The position numbers were made by a program, and so were the translations under genes. Source: Cytobacillus citreus (GTDB lineage Bacteria; Bacillota; Bacilli; Bacillales; Cytobacillaceae). From it: a DNA stretch of 64,000 bases. The notes below the pieces were generated by a model that saw only the letters and a program-made list of their open reading frames with translations, was not told the origin of the DNA and did not search any database. Within the stretch, counting starts at the first letter, position 1; every line of letters begins with the position of its first letter. Of the stretch, positions 63,947 through 64,000 are shown in pieces. The stretch covers positions 469,239-533,238 of the forward strand of contig NZ_JAGYPM010000001.1 of assembly GCF_018343665.1 (NCBI RefSeq), read 5' to 3'.

Positions 63947-64000
63947 ATGAACAACAATGAAATCTATGTAAGTCTTGACATCGGTACATCCAATGTAAAA
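63947..64000 (+). CDS. ftsA: FtsA, actin-like Z-ring anchor (partial)
   Basis: Only the first 18 codons are inside the window: MNNNEIYVSLDIGTSNVK. VSLDIGTSNVK is the phosphate-1 ATP-binding motif of the actin fold as it appears in FtsA. AAAGGGAGGTG lies about 7 nt upstream. Position after sbp agrees with B. subtilis. It tethers FtsZ to the membrane. Confidence 0.9.
   Translation, partial: MNNNEIYVSLDIGTSNVK

Overview
This is a low-GC, Gram-positive chromosomal segment from an endospore-forming member of the Bacillaceae (Bacillus in the broad sense). I do not name a species. The evidence is the gene order, which follows the Bacillus subtilis ylaG to ftsA region almost gene for gene, plus sporulation genes (spoVD, spoVE, ylbJ, rsfA-like ylbO, a YhcN/YlaJ lipoprotein), a caa3-type oxidase, a bacillithiol enzyme (BshC), a MurE with the meso-diaminopimelate motif, and strong AGGAGG ribosome binding sites. 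TTG starts are frequent; at least eleven genes seem to use one. No rRNA, tRNA, CRISPR array, prophage or transposase was seen.

Layout. 1-6068: end of typA, then the yla group (ylaH, a small unknown, ylaI, an FMN split-barrel protein, ylaJ, phoH-like ylaK, ylaL, glutaminase, ylaN). 6466-11301: ftsW and pyruvate carboxylase (pycA). 11653-20181: cytochrome caa3 block, with ctaA divergent from ctaBCDEFG and a DUF420 (CtaM-like) gene after it. 20705-39609: the ylb group, mixed in function: CAP-domain secreted proteins, CBS protein, RicF (ylbF), rsmD, coaD, ylbJ, patatin-like ylbK, DdcP protease (ylbL), TmcAL (ylbM), ylbN-rpmF, a crotonase, ylbO and ylbP. 39933-43055: a three-gene biotin-dependent acyl-CoA carboxylase with a free-standing 70-residue biotin carrier. 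43194-46286: panE, a DUF3397 membrane protein and bshC. 46637-64000: the division and cell wall (dcw) cluster mraZ-rsmH-ftsL-pbpB-spoVD-murE-(MurF-N-like)-mraY-murD-spoVE-murG-murB-divIB-ylxW-ylxX-sbp-ftsA.

How they work together. The dcw cluster makes lipid II (murE, mraY, murD, murG, murB) and supplies the division machine (ftsL, pbpB, divIB, ftsA) with sporulation-specific counterparts (spoVD, spoVE); ftsW sits apart beside pycA. The cta block makes heme A and assembles the caa3 oxidase. PycA replenishes oxaloacetate.

Most notable observations: (1) a 153-residue gene between murE and mraY, where other bacteria keep murF, that resembles only the N-terminal substrate domain of a Mur ligase; (2) ylbC has no ATG, GTG or TTG that would include its signal anchor, but a CTG sits behind an ideal Shine-Dalgarno sequence; (3) four families of intergenic repeats, one of which (R1) shows compensatory base changes in three stems between its two copies; (4) a row of GTGG boxes at about 10-bp spacing over the mraZ start, matching a MraZ operator; (5) candidate sigma-E, sigma-H and cre sites; (6) two micro-ORFs with good ribosome binding sites.
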